Position numbers and translations under genes: made by a program. From positions 6,367-70,366 of the forward strand of contig CAZIOH010000025.1 of assembly GCA_964540815.1 (NCBI GenBank): 64,000 bases of DNA. The letters are read 5' to 3'. Source of the stretch: CAZIOH01 sp964540815. GTDB taxonomy: Bacteria > Myxococcota_A > Polyangia > Fen-1088. The notes beneath the pieces are model-generated. The model was not told the DNA's origin and did not search any database. It saw only the letters and a list, made by a program, of their open reading frames with translations. Of the stretch, positions 25,404 through 34,926 are shown piece by piece (position 1 is the first letter of the stretch; each line of letters starts with the position of its first letter).

Positions 25404-28400
25404 CCGGGCTCCCCCGGTCGCCCGGTCGGCGTGGCGCTCTCGGCCACCCGGGCGTCCTCCGCGCGCGCCGAGGCCGACCAGGTCGTCCAGCGCTTCTCCC
25501 CGCGATGGGCGAGCACCAGCAACGCGGGCTGGATGAGCCGGGGGATGATGCCGAGGATCAGGGCCCCGCCGATCACCACGATGGCCAGCGGCTTCTGCGT
25601 GTCGGCCCCGATTCCGTGGGAGAGGGCCGCCGGGGCCAGGCCGATCATCGCCACGAAGGTCGTCATGAGGACCGGTCGCAGCCGGCGCTCGGCCGCGTGA
25701 CGCGCGCCCTCCTCGAGGCCGTGCCCGTCGTCCCAGAGCCTCTGGGCATAGGTGACGACGATCAGGGCGTCCTGCACCGACACACCGAAGATCGAGATGA
25801 AGCCCATCGCCGCCGAGATGGAGAAGTTCGTCCGGGTCACGAGCAGGGCCAGGATGCCGCCGGTGCAGGCCACCGGGATCCCGCCCAGCACGATGAGGGT
25901 GTCCTTCCAGCTCTTGACCGACGAGTAGACCAGCATCGCGATGGCGAGCAGGGTGAGGGGAATGATCACCATCAGGCGCGAGGTGGTCTCGTTCAGTTGA
26001 TTGATCTCACCGGCCCATTCGAGGTGGGTGTCGTAGGGCAGCTTGACCCCGGCGGCGATCTTCTCCTCTGCCTCGGCGATGGTGGAGGCCAGATCCCGCC
26101 CGCGCACCGAGAACTTGACCGGTGCATACCGGCGGTTGTCCTCGCGATAGATGAGGGAGGGGCCGTCCTCCTCGACGATCTCCGCGACCTGACCGAGCGG
26201 AATCTGGGCGCCATCGGGGGTGGCGATGAGCAGATTGCGAATCGCCTTGAGATCCTTCCGGAAGGCCGGGGCCCAGCGGACCGTCAGGTCGAAGCGCTTC
26301 TCCCCCTCGAACACCTGGGTCACGGCCTGGCCGCCGATCGCGGCCTGCACCACCGCCTCGACGTCCGCGACGTTGAGGCCATAGCGGCTGGCCTTCAGGC
26401 GATCGGGGGTGATCCGGATGTCGGGCTGACCGAGGGAGGGGAAGAGCCCGAGATCCTCGACGCCCTTGATCTCCGCCATCACGTCCACGATCTCGTTGGC
26501 CTTGGCCTCGTTGACCTGGAGGTCCGGGCCCACCACCTTGACGGTGTTCTCGCCCTTGACGCCCGAGAGCGCCTCCTCGACGTTGTCCGAGATCATCTGG
26601 GAGAAGTTGAAGATGACGCCCGGGAAGCCCTGCTGCAGCTCCCGCGACAGCTCGGTGGTCATCGACGCCTTGCTCACGCCCCGCGGCCAGTCGCTCGCGG
26701 GGGCGAGCGGGGCGAACAGCTCGATGTTGTAGAAGCCCGAGACGTCCGTGCCGTCGTCGGGCCGCCCGAGCTGCGAGACCACCGTGGTGATGGCGGGGCG
26801 CCTTCGGTGAGCTCCGTCGCACGGGCCGACCTCCGGACACCCGAGGACCGCGGCCCGCATGCGGCCCACGTACCTGGCGGATTCCTCGAGCGAGATCGAG
26901 GTCGGGAGGGTGGCGCGGATCCAGAAGTTCCCCTCCTCGAGCTTGGGCATGAACTCGCGTCCGAGGAAGGCCGCGCCCGAGAGGCTGACCGCCACGAACA
27001 CCGCCCCGATGGCCACCGCGGTGCGCTTGCGTCGCAGCGAGAACGCGAAGAGCGGCAGGTAGATCCGCTTCAGACCGCGCATCAGCCAGTTGTCGTGCTC
27101 GCCCTCGTGCTCGCCGCCGCCGCCAACCCCACCGGGGTCCTGACCCTCGGCCACGGCCCGCGCGGGGAGCGCGAGCGCGCGCTCCGCCAGGACCGGCGTG
27201 AGCGTGAGGGCCAGGATGACCGCCCCGCCGATCGCGAAGGCGTAGGTGTGGGCCATGGGCGAGAAGATCACCCCGGCGACCCCGGTCAAGGTGAAGAGCG
27301 GGATGAACGCGACGCCGATTATCAAGGTCGACGAGAACATGGGGGGGCCGACCTCGGCCGCCGCCGCCAGGATGCGCTCGATGGTGTTGCGCTTCCCCGG
27401 GACGGACAGGTGTCGGAAGATGTTCTCCATCATGATGACGGTCGAATCCACCACGATCCCGAAGTCGACCGCGCCGAGGGAGATGAGGTTGGCCGGGGTT
27501 CCGGTCCCCACCATCCCGATGAAGGCGATCATGAGCGCGAGCGGAATGTTGAGGGCGGTGATCAGCGCCGCCCGTCCGTGCCCGAGGAAGAGCCACAGCA
27601 CCCCCGCGACCAGGACCATTCCCACCAGCAGGTTCTCGAGCACCGTGTGGGTGGTGAGCTCCACCAGGGTCCCCCGATCGTAGTAGGGCTCGATGGCCAT
27701 CCCCGGGGGCAGGAGGTGGAATCGATTGATCTGGTCGATGCGGTCGTGAATGGCCGCCAGGGTCTTGAGAGAATCGCCGCCGTAGCGCATGAGGACGGTG
27801 CCCTGGACGATGTCCGCCGTCAGATCCTTCCCGACGATGCCGAGGCGAGGGGCGTGCCCCACCGACACGGTCGCCACGTCGCGCACCCGCACCGGCGTCC
27901 CCTTCTGCTCGGCCAAAGCCACGTCGCGGATGTCGGAGAGCGAGCGGATGATGCCGATCCCGCGCACATCGTAGGATTGCTCGCCGATGGTCAGGCGCTG
28001 GCCGCCCACGTTCTGATTCGAGCTGGACAGCCCACCCACGAGCTGCGCCAGGGACAGACCGTGCGCGCGCAGGCGATTGGGGTCGACCTCGACGTGATAC
28101 TCCTTGGTCTCACCGCCGAAGCCCACCACGTCGATCACCCCTGGAGCCTGGCGGAACTGGCGCTCGAGGATCCAGTCCTCGGCGGTCTTGAGATCGGACA
28201 GGGTGTAGCCATCGCCGACCACGCGGTACCGAAACACCTCTCCGATGGCGCTCCAGGGCGACAGCTGGGGCGTCATGCCGGGCGGCAGGGAGACGAAGCT
28301 CAGCCGATTCAGCACCCGCTGCTGGGCCGTGACGTAGTCGGCCTGCCAGGAGAAGTAACACTTGATGTCGGACAGCCCGAACAGCGACTGCGAGCGGATG

Positions 28401-28642
28401 TGATCCAGATCCAGCATCCCGTTGAGCACGTTCTCGAGGGGGATCGTGACGTAGCGCTCGACCTCCTCCGCGCTCCAGCCGGTGGGCTGGGTGATGATCT
28501 CGATCATCGGGGGCACGGGGTTGGGGTAGGCCTCGATGTCGAGCTGCCTGTAACAATAGATCCCGAGCACCACGATGGCGGCCGCCCCGATGGCCATGAA
28601 GGCAGGCATGCGCAGGACGAACCGGACGATCTTCTGAATCAT
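25400..28642 (-). CDS. Heavy-metal RND efflux pump (CzcA/CusA family)
   Basis: The protein has 1080 residues from ATG 28642; it begins MIQKIVRFVLRMPAFMAIGA, the first membrane helix. TM4 carries VDFGIVVDSTVIMMENIFRH, the HME-type signature with two Asp and one Glu for proton relay. The porter region has FNFSQMISDNVEEALSGVKG. HME pumps expel divalent or monovalent metals from the periplasm or cytoplasm. I see no CusA-type methionine triad that I can place with confidence, so the metal is undecided. It sits 58 bases after the adaptor gene and overlaps the TolC-like gene. Confidence 0.92.
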   Translation of the reverse strand: MIQKIVRFVLRMPAFMAIGAAAIVVLGIYCYRQLDIEAYPNPVPPMIEIITQPTGWSAEEVERYVTIPLENVLNGMLDLDHIRSQSLFGLSDIKCYFSWQADYVTAQQRVLNRLSFVSLPPGMTPQLSPWSAIGEVFRYRVVGDGYTLSDLKTAEDWILERQFRQAPGVIDVVGFGGETKEYHVEVDPNRLRAHGLSLAQLVGGLSSSNQNVGGQRLTIGEQSYDVRGIGIIRSLSDIRDVALAEQKGTPVRVRDVATVSVGHAPRLGIVGKDLTADIVQGTVLMRYGGDSLKTLAAIHDRIDQINRFHLLPPGMAIEPYYDRGTLVELTTHTVLENLLVGMVLVAGVLWLFLGHGRAALITALNIPLALMIAFIGMVGTGTPANLISLGAVDFGIVVDSTVIMMENIFRHLSVPGKRNTIERILAAAAEVGPPMFSSTLIIGVAFIPLFTLTGVAGVIFSPMAHTYAFAIGGAVILALTLTPVLAERALALPARAVAEGQDPGGVGGGGEHEGEHDNWLMRGLKRIYLPLFAFSLRRKRTAVAIGAVFVAVSLSGAAFLGREFMPKLEEGNFWIRATLPTSISLEESARYVGRMRAAVLGCPEVGPCDGAHRRRPAITTVVSQLGRPDDGTDVSGFYNIELFAPLAPASDWPRGVSKASMTTELSRELQQGFPGVIFNFSQMISDNVEEALSGVKGENTVKVVGPDLQVNEAKANEIVDVMAEIKGVEDLGLFPSLGQPDIRITPDRLKASRYGLNVADVEAVVQAAIGGQAVTQVFEGEKRFDLTVRWAPAFRKDLKAIRNLLIATPDGAQIPLGQVAEIVEEDGPSLIYREDNRRYAPVKFSVRGRDLASTIAEAEEKIAAGVKLPYDTHLEWAGEINQLNETTSRLMVIIPLTLLAIAMLVYSSVKSWKDTLIVLGGIPVACTGGILALLVTRTNFSISAAMGFISIFGVSVQDALIVVTYAQRLWDDGHGLEEGARHAAERRLRPVLMTTFVAMIGLAPAALSHGIGADTQKPLAIVVIGGALILGIIPRLIQPALLVLAHRGEKRWTTWSASARAEDARVAESATPTGRPGEPG

Positions 28643-28700
28643 GGTCGTACCGAGGGACAGGCCGGGCGAGCGAGAGCCAGAGGAAGAGCGGGCCGTGTGG

Positions 28701-29867
28701 TTAGAGCAACGCCGAGAGCAAGATACCACCGGTGGTGACGACCCGTTCACCGAGCGCGAGGCCCCGCACGATGGGGACCACCTCGCCGCCGCGATCCTCG
28801 TCGAGGGCCACCACCCGTCGCACGAAGCGCTGACGCCCATCCTGGGTCAGGCCGTCGGCGATGAACACGATGGTCTGATCGGTGATCCGCAGCACCGCGC
28901 TGCGCGGAAGGGCCGGCGTCGCCACGCCGGCCACCTCGATGTCGACCGTGGCGTACATCTCGGGCTTGAGGGCGCGCTCGGGGTTGGCGATCGCGCAGCG
29001 AACCCTGGCCGTTCGCGACGCCGGATCGAGGGTATCGGAGATCCAGTCGAGCACACCAGGAAAGGATCGATCCGGGTAGGCCAGGGTCCGGATGGTCACC
29101 GAGGCGCCCGGCTTCACGCGGCCGAGATCCATCTCGAAGATGTCGGCCGTGACCCAGACGCGGTCGAGCTCGCCGACCGTGAAGAGCTCGACCGCGGTGC
29201 CCCCAGCGTACTGACCTTGAACCTCGGCTCCGGGGTTGACGTTGCGGGCGACGATCTCCCCGTCGATCGGGGCCCGCAAGGTGAACTCCTGGGTCACGGC
29301 ATCGGCGCTTCCTCCTCGAAACAACCTGGCCTTCTGGCGCGCCCGATCCATCTCTGCCTTCGCCTTGCGGAAGTTGTCCTCCGCGGCCTCGGAGTCCTTC
29401 TGGGAGCCGGCGTGCGCCTGGTAGAGCTCTTGCTGTCGGCGAAAATCGTGCTCGGCCGCGATCAGGTCGGCATCGGCCTTCCCGAGATCCGAGAAGGCGT
29501 TGCCCACGTCGGGAGACTGGATGATCGCGAGCGGAGCGCCCTTCTTCAGCCGCTGCCCCGGCTCGGCCAGGATGCGCGTGACCTTGCCCGTGACGGGAGA
29601 GAAGACGTGGGCCACCCGCAGGTCATCGAAGCCCACGCGACCGCTGGCGCTCACCAGGTTGTCGACCACGCGGTTCTCCACCGGAGCGACGGTGATCCGG
29701 GCATCGCCCACCTGCTGGGCGGTGAGCCAGACCTCACCGGACGGCGGCTGGGGGTGGGCCTGGCTGGCGGGCGCGCTCCGGCACGCCCCGAGGAGGATGG
29801 GGGCCATCAGCAATGAGAGGAGCGATGGGAGGATGAGCGACGTGAGCCGAAGGGGATCTGCATTCAT
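28701..29867 (-). CDS. RND efflux periplasmic adaptor (CzcB/CusB-like) lipoprotein
   Basis: ATG 29867 gives 388 residues with a lipoprotein signal (LLMAPILLGACRS). The order is barrel-sandwich (VFSPVTGKVTRILAEPGQRL), helical hairpin (ADLIAAEHDFRRQQELYQ), second lipoyl half (LRAPIDGEIVARNVNPGAEV), beta-barrel (VWVTADIFEMDLGRVKPGA) and membrane-proximal domain. It bridges the RND pump and the TolC-like duct. No His-rich N-terminal metal-binding extension (as in CzcB) is present. It is the first gene of the three-gene operon. Confidence 0.9.
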   Translation of the reverse strand: MNADPLRLTSLILPSLLSLLMAPILLGACRSAPASQAHPQPPSGEVWLTAQQVGDARITVAPVENRVVDNLVSASGRVGFDDLRVAHVFSPVTGKVTRILAEPGQRLKKGAPLAIIQSPDVGNAFSDLGKADADLIAAEHDFRRQQELYQAHAGSQKDSEAAEDNFRKAKAEMDRARQKARLFRGGSADAVTQEFTLRAPIDGEIVARNVNPGAEVQGQYAGGTAVELFTVGELDRVWVTADIFEMDLGRVKPGASVTIRTLAYPDRSFPGVLDWISDTLDPASRTARVRCAIANPERALKPEMYATVDIEVAGVATPALPRSAVLRITDQTIVFIADGLTQDGRQRFVRRVVALDEDRGGEVVPIVRGLALGERVVTTGGILLSALL

Positions 29868-30378
29868 GGTTGCCTGACCTGCCGCAGGGATCCGCCGAGG
29901 AACTGGTGCAACTCGCGCACCAAGTCTCCGCGGCTCCAAGCTCCCGGGATTCCGGAGTCGCCTCGCCCGTGGGGTGAAAGTTCCTTGCGTGCCCCTTCGA
30001 AGGTTCCTTCCAGTCGGGGCGGAGGAGGCAGGTGAGGCAGGTGGGACAGGTGGGACAGGTCTGGTGACTCTCGGCACGCCAACGGACCAAAGCGGGCCCG
30101 CGCGGTCGACGTGGGTGCGGGGCGCGTGGTTGACGCTGAGCTTGGTGGCGAGAACCAGGCGGTCACACCTCATCACTATGGACACACGATCCGCGAAGTC
30201 CAGCGCGCTCGCCCGCTCGCCGCCCGTGGGGGACCCGAGGGCGAACGGTCTCCCGAGACCGGCGAACGGTCCAGTGACGGTGCACTGGGCCTTCCCGGGG
30301 GGGGGGCCGTTTGCGGGCTGCAATTTGTGGTAGCGTTTGGGGTTCGAGGATTCCTTCGGGCCCTGGGGGCTGGTTCTC
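29868..30378. other. Gene-free 511-base divergent region
   Basis: This lies between the adaptor gene and the next lipoprotein gene, which diverge. No convincing ORF is present. It holds a short tandem array near 30025-30062 built on GGTGGGACAG (GGCAGGTGGGACAGGTGGGA and neighbours). Promoters of both genes must lie here but I cannot place them. Confidence 0.5.
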
Positions 30379-31641
30379 ATGAGCGCGACGAACTTCTCTC
30401 GCAAGCACCGAGCCGTTGCCTTGCTCGCCGCCCTCTGGGGGGCAACGGGCTGCGGCGCGCAGGGGAGCTACGCGCGAAACGACGACGGCGGGGGCGAGCC
30501 TGCGACCGGGGGCAGTTCCTTCGATGGCGGCGGCCCCGACGCCGTCGGCGGGGGTGGTGGGACGGTCGTCACCATGGGCTCTGGCGGCTTCGGCGGAGGC
30601 CCGCTCGGCGGCGCTGGCGGCTCGGGCGTCGCCAGCGGTGGAACTGGACCGGGGGAGGGAGGGTCCGGCGCGGCTGGCCTGGCCGCCACCGGCGGCGGAG
30701 GGGGAGGCGCGAGCGGCAGCGGTGCGAGCGGGGGCGCCATGGTGGGCACGGGTGGGACCTCGATGCAAACGGGAGGAGCCGGCGGGAGCGCCGCGACTGG
30801 CGGTGGCCCGGCGGGTGGTGCCGCGGGAGCACGACCGGGCACCGGTGGCACGGCCGGTCCCGGGAGCGGTGGGGCGGCGACGGGCGGGCTTGGGGCTGCG
30901 GGAGCGGGAGCGGGAACGGGTGGAATGGGGACCGGGGGCTCGGGCGCCGCCGGCGGAACAGGAACCGGGGGCGCACCGACCGGAGGCACGGGCGGGGTCC
31001 AGCTGATCCTGAGCATCGACTTCGTCGGAGGGAGCATGGGCGCGGGCGGGGGTCCGACCATCATTCCCTCGATGGCCATGGATCCCTCCGAGGTCGCAGG
31101 GGTGAGGCGCGCCGCGCACTGGAACAGCGCACCCGGAGGCACGGGATCGCTCACGGCGCTCGCGCTGTCGGACGGCAGCACGATCGCCGCCTCGGCGACC
31201 TGGAATTCACCCACAATCCCCGGCGGCAATGGCGTCTTCCGGAACGCCTTCCCCGATGCCCCCGGGGACGTGAGGATGATGAACGGGTACCTGGATCCGG
31301 CCTCGCCAACCGCACCGGCGACCGTCACGATCAGCCAGCTGCCCGCCCCGTTCGCGACCGCCGGTTACGACGTCTATGTTTACGTCACCGGAGACGTCAC
31401 CGCCGGCACGACGAGGACCTACACCTACGTGATCGGCGGCGCGTCCTTCACCATCTCGCAGACCGGGCCGACCCCGAACTTCGCCGGTTACCACATCGCG
31501 CCGCCCGGCGGGGCGGGAAATTTCATCGTCTTCCGAAACGTCTCGGGCTCCTCCTTCACCCTCCGGGCCGGGCCAGGCTCGGGGGCGCTGGTGCGCTCTC
31601 CCGTCAACGGAATCCAGATCGTGTCGCCGACGGGCTCGTAG
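30379..31641 (+). CDS. Spacer-type lipoprotein with a C-terminal beta-sandwich of unknown family
   Basis: ATG 30379 gives 420 residues. The signal ends ALWGATGCGAQ. A spacer of nearly 190 residues, mostly Gly, Ala, Ser and Thr, is the longest in the window. The C-terminal 200 residues begin VQLILSIDFVGG and include RRAAHWNSAPGGTGSL, DVRMMNGYLD, ATVTISQLPAPF, YDVYVYVTGD and GIQIVSP. The 'N-x-W/H-N', 'MMNGYLD' and 'Y-D-V-Y-V-Y' blocks also occur in secreted beta-sandwich domains of Verrucomicrobia and Planctomycetes, as I recall them. No catalytic role is assignable. It is divergent from the efflux operon. Confidence 0.7.
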   Translation: MSATNFSRKHRAVALLAALWGATGCGAQGSYARNDDGGGEPATGGSSFDGGGPDAVGGGGGTVVTMGSGGFGGGPLGGAGGSGVASGGTGPGEGGSGAAGLAATGGGGGGASGSGASGGAMVGTGGTSMQTGGAGGSAATGGGPAGGAAGARPGTGGTAGPGSGGAATGGLGAAGAGAGTGGMGTGGSGAAGGTGTGGAPTGGTGGVQLILSIDFVGGSMGAGGGPTIIPSMAMDPSEVAGVRRAAHWNSAPGGTGSLTALALSDGSTIAASATWNSPTIPGGNGVFRNAFPDAPGDVRMMNGYLDPASPTAPATVTISQLPAPFATAGYDVYVYVTGDVTAGTTRTYTYVIGGASFTISQTGPTPNFAGYHIAPPGGAGNFIVFRNVSGSSFTLRAGPGSGALVRSPVNGIQIVSPTGS

Positions 31642-31811
31642 GACTCGCCGTCACGGCTCCGATCCAAGCCCAGCACGATCCGCGGGCGACCACGTGAAAC
31701 TCCATCATGTGATCCACGCCCGGGAGGGCCAGGCGCTTTCCATCCGCTGGACCAGCATGATTTCACAAACTGGACCTTTTTACCCAGTCGGCGCTGCCAC
31801 AAGATCCCGGC

Positions 31812-32351
31812 ATGGCGACGCTGCCACCCCACCCCAGCACCGACTTCAACCCGCCGGAGCTCCAGGTGCCGGCGACCCCAGCGGGACCGATCGTCGCGGA
31901 GGGCAGCCACCGCGCCTGGGTGCTGAGCGACGATCACCGCCGCATCGATTTTGCGCGGGTCACCGAATGGCTGCAGGGCAGCTACTGGTGTCCCGGCATC
32001 CCACGGGCCGCCGTCGAGCAAGCCGCGAGGCACTCCTCGCTGGTGGTCGGGGCCTACGATTCACCATCCGGTCAGCAGGTCGGATTCCTGCGCGTCGTCT
32101 CGGATTGCACGCGGTTCGCCTACCTCATGGACGTATACGTCGCCAGCGAGCTTCGGGGGTGCGGCCTCGGCCGGGCGATGGTTCGATTTGCGTTGAATCA
32201 CCCCCCACACAGGGACGTCGCGCGCTGGATGCTCGGCACCCGGGATGCGCACGGGGTCTACGCGCGCGAAGGCTTCGAGCCTCTGGCAGAGCCAGATCGT
32301 CTGATGCAACGGAACCGGCCGGCCCCCTGGGAGCCTGCCGGATCCCGATGA
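31812..32351 (+). CDS. GNAT family N-acetyltransferase
   Basis: A 179-residue protein. The GNAT core is clear: VGFLRVVSDCTRFAYLMDVYV (strands 3 and 4) followed by acetyl-CoA loop SELRGCGLGRAMVRFAL (motif A, R/Q-x-x-G-x-G/A). The end has YAREGFEPLAEPDRLMQRN, the usual 'Y-x-x-x-G-F' helix/strand. The substrate is unknown. It stands alone, convergent with the lipoprotein at 32460. The N-terminal 30 residues are Pro-rich and perhaps not part of the fold. Confidence 0.85.
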   Translation: MATLPPHPSTDFNPPELQVPATPAGPIVAEGSHRAWVLSDDHRRIDFARVTEWLQGSYWCPGIPRAAVEQAARHSSLVVGAYDSPSGQQVGFLRVVSDCTRFAYLMDVYVASELRGCGLGRAMVRFALNHPPHRDVARWMLGTRDAHGVYAREGFEPLAEPDRLMQRNRPAPWEPAGSR

Positions 32352-32459
32352 CGGATGCTGCGTACCGGCGCGACCGGGACGGCGACGGCGACCGAGACGG
32401 CGACGGCCAGGATCACCGAGCCACCGTGTCGGTCGAGCGGCGACCGTGGGTGGCCGCCA

Positions 32460-33077
32460 TCATTTGCACGAGCCCGCGGCCCGGTACCTCATGAGCACGA
32501 CCGAGCAAGCCGCATCGCCCATGCCCATGGTGTTGGTGTAGTCGCCGATGCAGACCGCCTCGGGCGTGCCCTTCGGCATCGAGGTGCAGCACGTCTGGAG
32601 ATCCTTGCAAGTGCCACCCTTGGCCGTGCCGCCGCTCGTGCCACCGCCCCCCCCTTTTCCTCCCGCCGCGGCGGTGCCGCCGCCGGCTCCGGGAGCCGCG
32701 CCGCCCGACCCGACGGAGCCGCCGCTCGCGAGCAGGCCGCCGGTCCCGGACACGCCACCGCTCGCGAGCAGGCCGCCGGTCCCGGACACGCCGCCACTCG
32801 CGCTGGCGCCGCCGCTCGCGCTGGCGCCGCCGCTTCCTGGCGCGCCACCGCTCCCGGAGCTCGCTCCCCCCGTCGCGGAGCCCCCGCTGCCGCTCTGGGT
32901 CGCGCCACCACTCTGTCCGGCGCCCCCCGTGCCCGAGGCCCCTCCCCCTGCAGCGCTCGACGAACCCCCCGTCCCCGTGCCCCCGCCATCGCCGCTGCTA
33001 CAGGAGGACACGGTCGCCGCCGTCACCAGGAAGAGCGAGAGAAACGAGGCTCGCGTGCGCATTCCGACGACACTCAT
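32460..33077 (-). CDS. Spacer-type small lipoprotein with Cys-rich C-terminus
   Basis: ATG 33077, preceded by AGAGGGA, gives 205 residues. The signal ends ATVSSCSSG. About 125 residues of spacer follow, including a 12-residue repeat (GVSGTGGLLASG twice). The C-terminal 48 residues carry six cysteines in C-x5-CC-x12-C-x15-C-x13-C spacing (CKDLQTCC ... AVCIG ... AACSV ... GSC). Small domains of this type occur at the ends of many myxobacterial lipoproteins; their job is unknown. Disulfides imply an oxidising, external location. Confidence 0.7.
   Translation of the reverse strand: MSVVGMRTRASFLSLFLVTAATVSSCSSGDGGGTGTGGSSSAAGGGASGTGGAGQSGGATQSGSGGSATGGASSGSGGAPGSGGASASGGASASGGVSGTGGLLASGGVSGTGGLLASGGSVGSGGAAPGAGGGTAAAGGKGGGGGTSGGTAKGGTCKDLQTCCTSMPKGTPEAVCIGDYTNTMGMGDAACSVVLMRYRAAGSCK
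32722..32793. repeat. 36-base tandem repeat within a lipoprotein spacer
   Basis: Two copies of a 36-base unit (32722-32757 and 32758-32793) differ at one base. They code, on the minus strand, 12 residues of the Gly/Ser spacer. A shorter 18-base duplication follows immediately. Such coding repeats can change length by slippage without breaking the frame. Confidence 0.85.
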
Positions 33078-33276
33078 GGTTCCCTCTTTCCGGGCAAAGT
33101 TACGCCAATCGCCGCCCCTCTCGTGATGCGCGCGAGATCGGATAGGATCGGGATCACACCGACGTCGCGCGCTGGCCCGCTCAGCCGCCCCGCCCCCCTC
33201 GCCCCGGGATCCACGCGCGGGCCCGGCGTCGTTGCTTGCCTGGGCTCGTCGCCGTCATAGGATGGCGGGGAGCTGC

Positions 33277-34542
33277 ATGCCTGGTCGCTATCTGATGGTC
33301 CTGCCGGTACCGGCGTTCCCGGGTCCCGATGGGACCTTCGAGATCGAGAGCGCATTCGCCGAGCACCTGCGCATGTTGCGGTCCATGCTGGGACCGCTGG
33401 CCCGCACGATGATCATCGCCGCGCCGGAGCTCTCGGTGGAGGAGCGCGCGGCGGCCGGTCCCCTCGCGCGGCTCGACGAGGCGCGAGATGGCATCGGATT
33501 CCGCCCGATGTTTCGCGCCAACCTCGGGCGGGCCGCCTATCTCCGGCAGCTGCCGCGCGTGCTGGCTGCGCTGCGCGGGGAGGTGCGGAAGGCCGACATC
33601 GTGCATGCCAGCAACTCGCCCCTCTACCGACCCTTCGAGTTCCCGGCCCTGATGCTGGCCAGCCTGCTCGGCAAGAAGACCATCAGCGTGACCGACATCG
33701 ACCACCGACGCAGCGCCCGGATGAACCTCGATACCGGGCGCTGGTCGGCCAAGGAGTACTGGATCACCCGCTTCCTGCACGATCCCTTCACGCACCTCCA
33801 GCAGACGATCGGGGTCCGCAGGTGCTCGCTGGTCCTCCTCAAGGGTCGGAGCCTGGTGGAGGACTACGGCCGCGGGCGGCCGAACGTCAAGCACTTCCTC
33901 GACTCGGCCTTCGGCGCCGAGCACATCATCCCCGCCGGTCGCCTCGAGGAGAAGGTGCGGGCGACGCTGTCGTCGCAGACCGAGGTCGAGGTGGTCTATT
34001 TCGGGCGCCTGGTGGAATACAAGGGCGTCGACGAGATGCTGCGCGCCGTTCGGCATGCCCTCGACCTCGGCGCCCGCCTCCGCTTCGAGATCGTCGGCTC
34101 CGGCCCGGCCGATGCGGCGCTGCGGGCGCTCACGCGCGAGCTGAGGCTCGAGTCGGTGGTGGCCTTCATCGGCGCCGTGCCGTTCGGCCCCGCCCTCTTC
34201 GACCGCCTTTACGGCGCCCACATCCTGCTCGCGGCTCCCCTCAGCGAGGACACGCCACGGAGCGCGCTCGACGCCTGCGCGATGGGGCTCGGCATCGTCG
34301 CTTACGACACCTCCTACTACCGCGAGCTGGCCGACCTCGGGGGCCCGGTCGAGATCGTGCCCTGGCGGGACGTGAGCGCGCTCGGGCACAGGCTGTGGGA
34401 GCTCGATGCCGAGCGGCCCCGACTGGCCGCGCTCCTCCGCCAGAGCGCGGCGTTCGCGCCGCCGAATACCCAGCAGGCGTGGCTCGAGAAGCGGGTCGCC
34501 TGGACCCGCGCCCTCTTCGAGGAGGCCGGCCGGGACGGCTGA
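33277..34542 (+). CDS. Glycosyltransferase family 4-like (GT-B fold)
   Basis: ATG 33277 is preceded by GGGGAG five to eleven bases upstream; 421 residues. Two Rossmann halves are visible: the first with ADIVHASNSPLYRPFEFPAL, the second with VEVVYFGRLVEYKGVDEMLRAV, RFEIVGSGPADAAL and LAAPLSEDTPRSALDACAMG. The last contains the E/D-x7-E position used to hold the donor nucleotide sugar (here with Asp in place of the second Glu). Donor and acceptor cannot be deduced. It is not in a polysaccharide gene cluster. The His-rich small protein gene follows 61 bases later. Confidence 0.85.
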   Translation: MPGRYLMVLPVPAFPGPDGTFEIESAFAEHLRMLRSMLGPLARTMIIAAPELSVEERAAAGPLARLDEARDGIGFRPMFRANLGRAAYLRQLPRVLAALRGEVRKADIVHASNSPLYRPFEFPALMLASLLGKKTISVTDIDHRRSARMNLDTGRWSAKEYWITRFLHDPFTHLQQTIGVRRCSLVLLKGRSLVEDYGRGRPNVKHFLDSAFGAEHIIPAGRLEEKVRATLSSQTEVEVVYFGRLVEYKGVDEMLRAVRHALDLGARLRFEIVGSGPADAALRALTRELRLESVVAFIGAVPFGPALFDRLYGAHILLAAPLSEDTPRSALDACAMGLGIVAYDTSYYRELADLGGPVEIVPWRDVSALGHRLWELDAERPRLAALLRQSAAFAPPNTQQAWLEKRVAWTRALFEEAGRDG

Positions 34543-34603
34543 CCCCCCGCGCCAGAACCACGCACGTCGTCACGGGCGCCGCGCCCTGGTATCGTTTCGC
34601 CCG

Positions 34604-34897
34604 ATGCAAATCCAAGGTGCGGGGGAGACCAACCCTGGAGCGGTCCGCCACGGGCAGGGTCATGATGATCGCCGAAGGCGACGTCGTGGGCAGGGGCACA
34701 GGCATGGGCACGGACACACGCATGGTCACGGGCAGAGCCACAGGCATCGTCGCTTCGGCGGCTCGCACGGTGTCATTCGCCGCGCGATCCGGTCGAAGGT
34801 TGGAAAGGTCTTGCTGGTCGTGTTCGTGCTCGGCGCCAGCCTGGGAGCAGGCTACCTCGCGAGCTTCTGGCAACCCGGCTTCGAGCAGGAGGAATGA
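34604..34897 (+). CDS. His-rich small membrane protein
   Basis: This frame codes 97 residues. After a polar start, about residues 30-52 are GQGHRHGHGHTHGHGQSHRH-like, with ten histidines. One membrane helix (GKVLLVVFVLGASLGAGYLA) follows, then a short acidic end (SFWQPGFEQEE). The DNA under the His region is built of imperfect six-base units (GGxCAC, GGxCAT). Histidine clusters of this kind bind Ni, Co, Zn or Cu. It ends 29 bases from the convergent PiT transporter. A frame shifted by two bases is also open but codes no sensible hydrophobic pattern. I consider it real, with moderate confidence. Confidence 0.55.
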   Translation: MQIQGAGETNPGAVRHGQGHDDRRRRRRGQGHRHGHGHTHGHGQSHRHRRFGGSHGVIRRAIRSKVGKVLLVVFVLGASLGAGYLASFWQPGFEQEE

Positions 34898-34926
34898 TCG
34901 GGCGCGCCCCGCCGCCGGGCTCGGTG

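Noticed and set aside
25505..28738. A 1077-residue open frame antisense to the RND pump
   Set aside because: It is rich in His, Arg, Gly and Asp and has no hydrophobic core. The pump on the other strand has full family motifs, so this is a GC-rich shadow frame.
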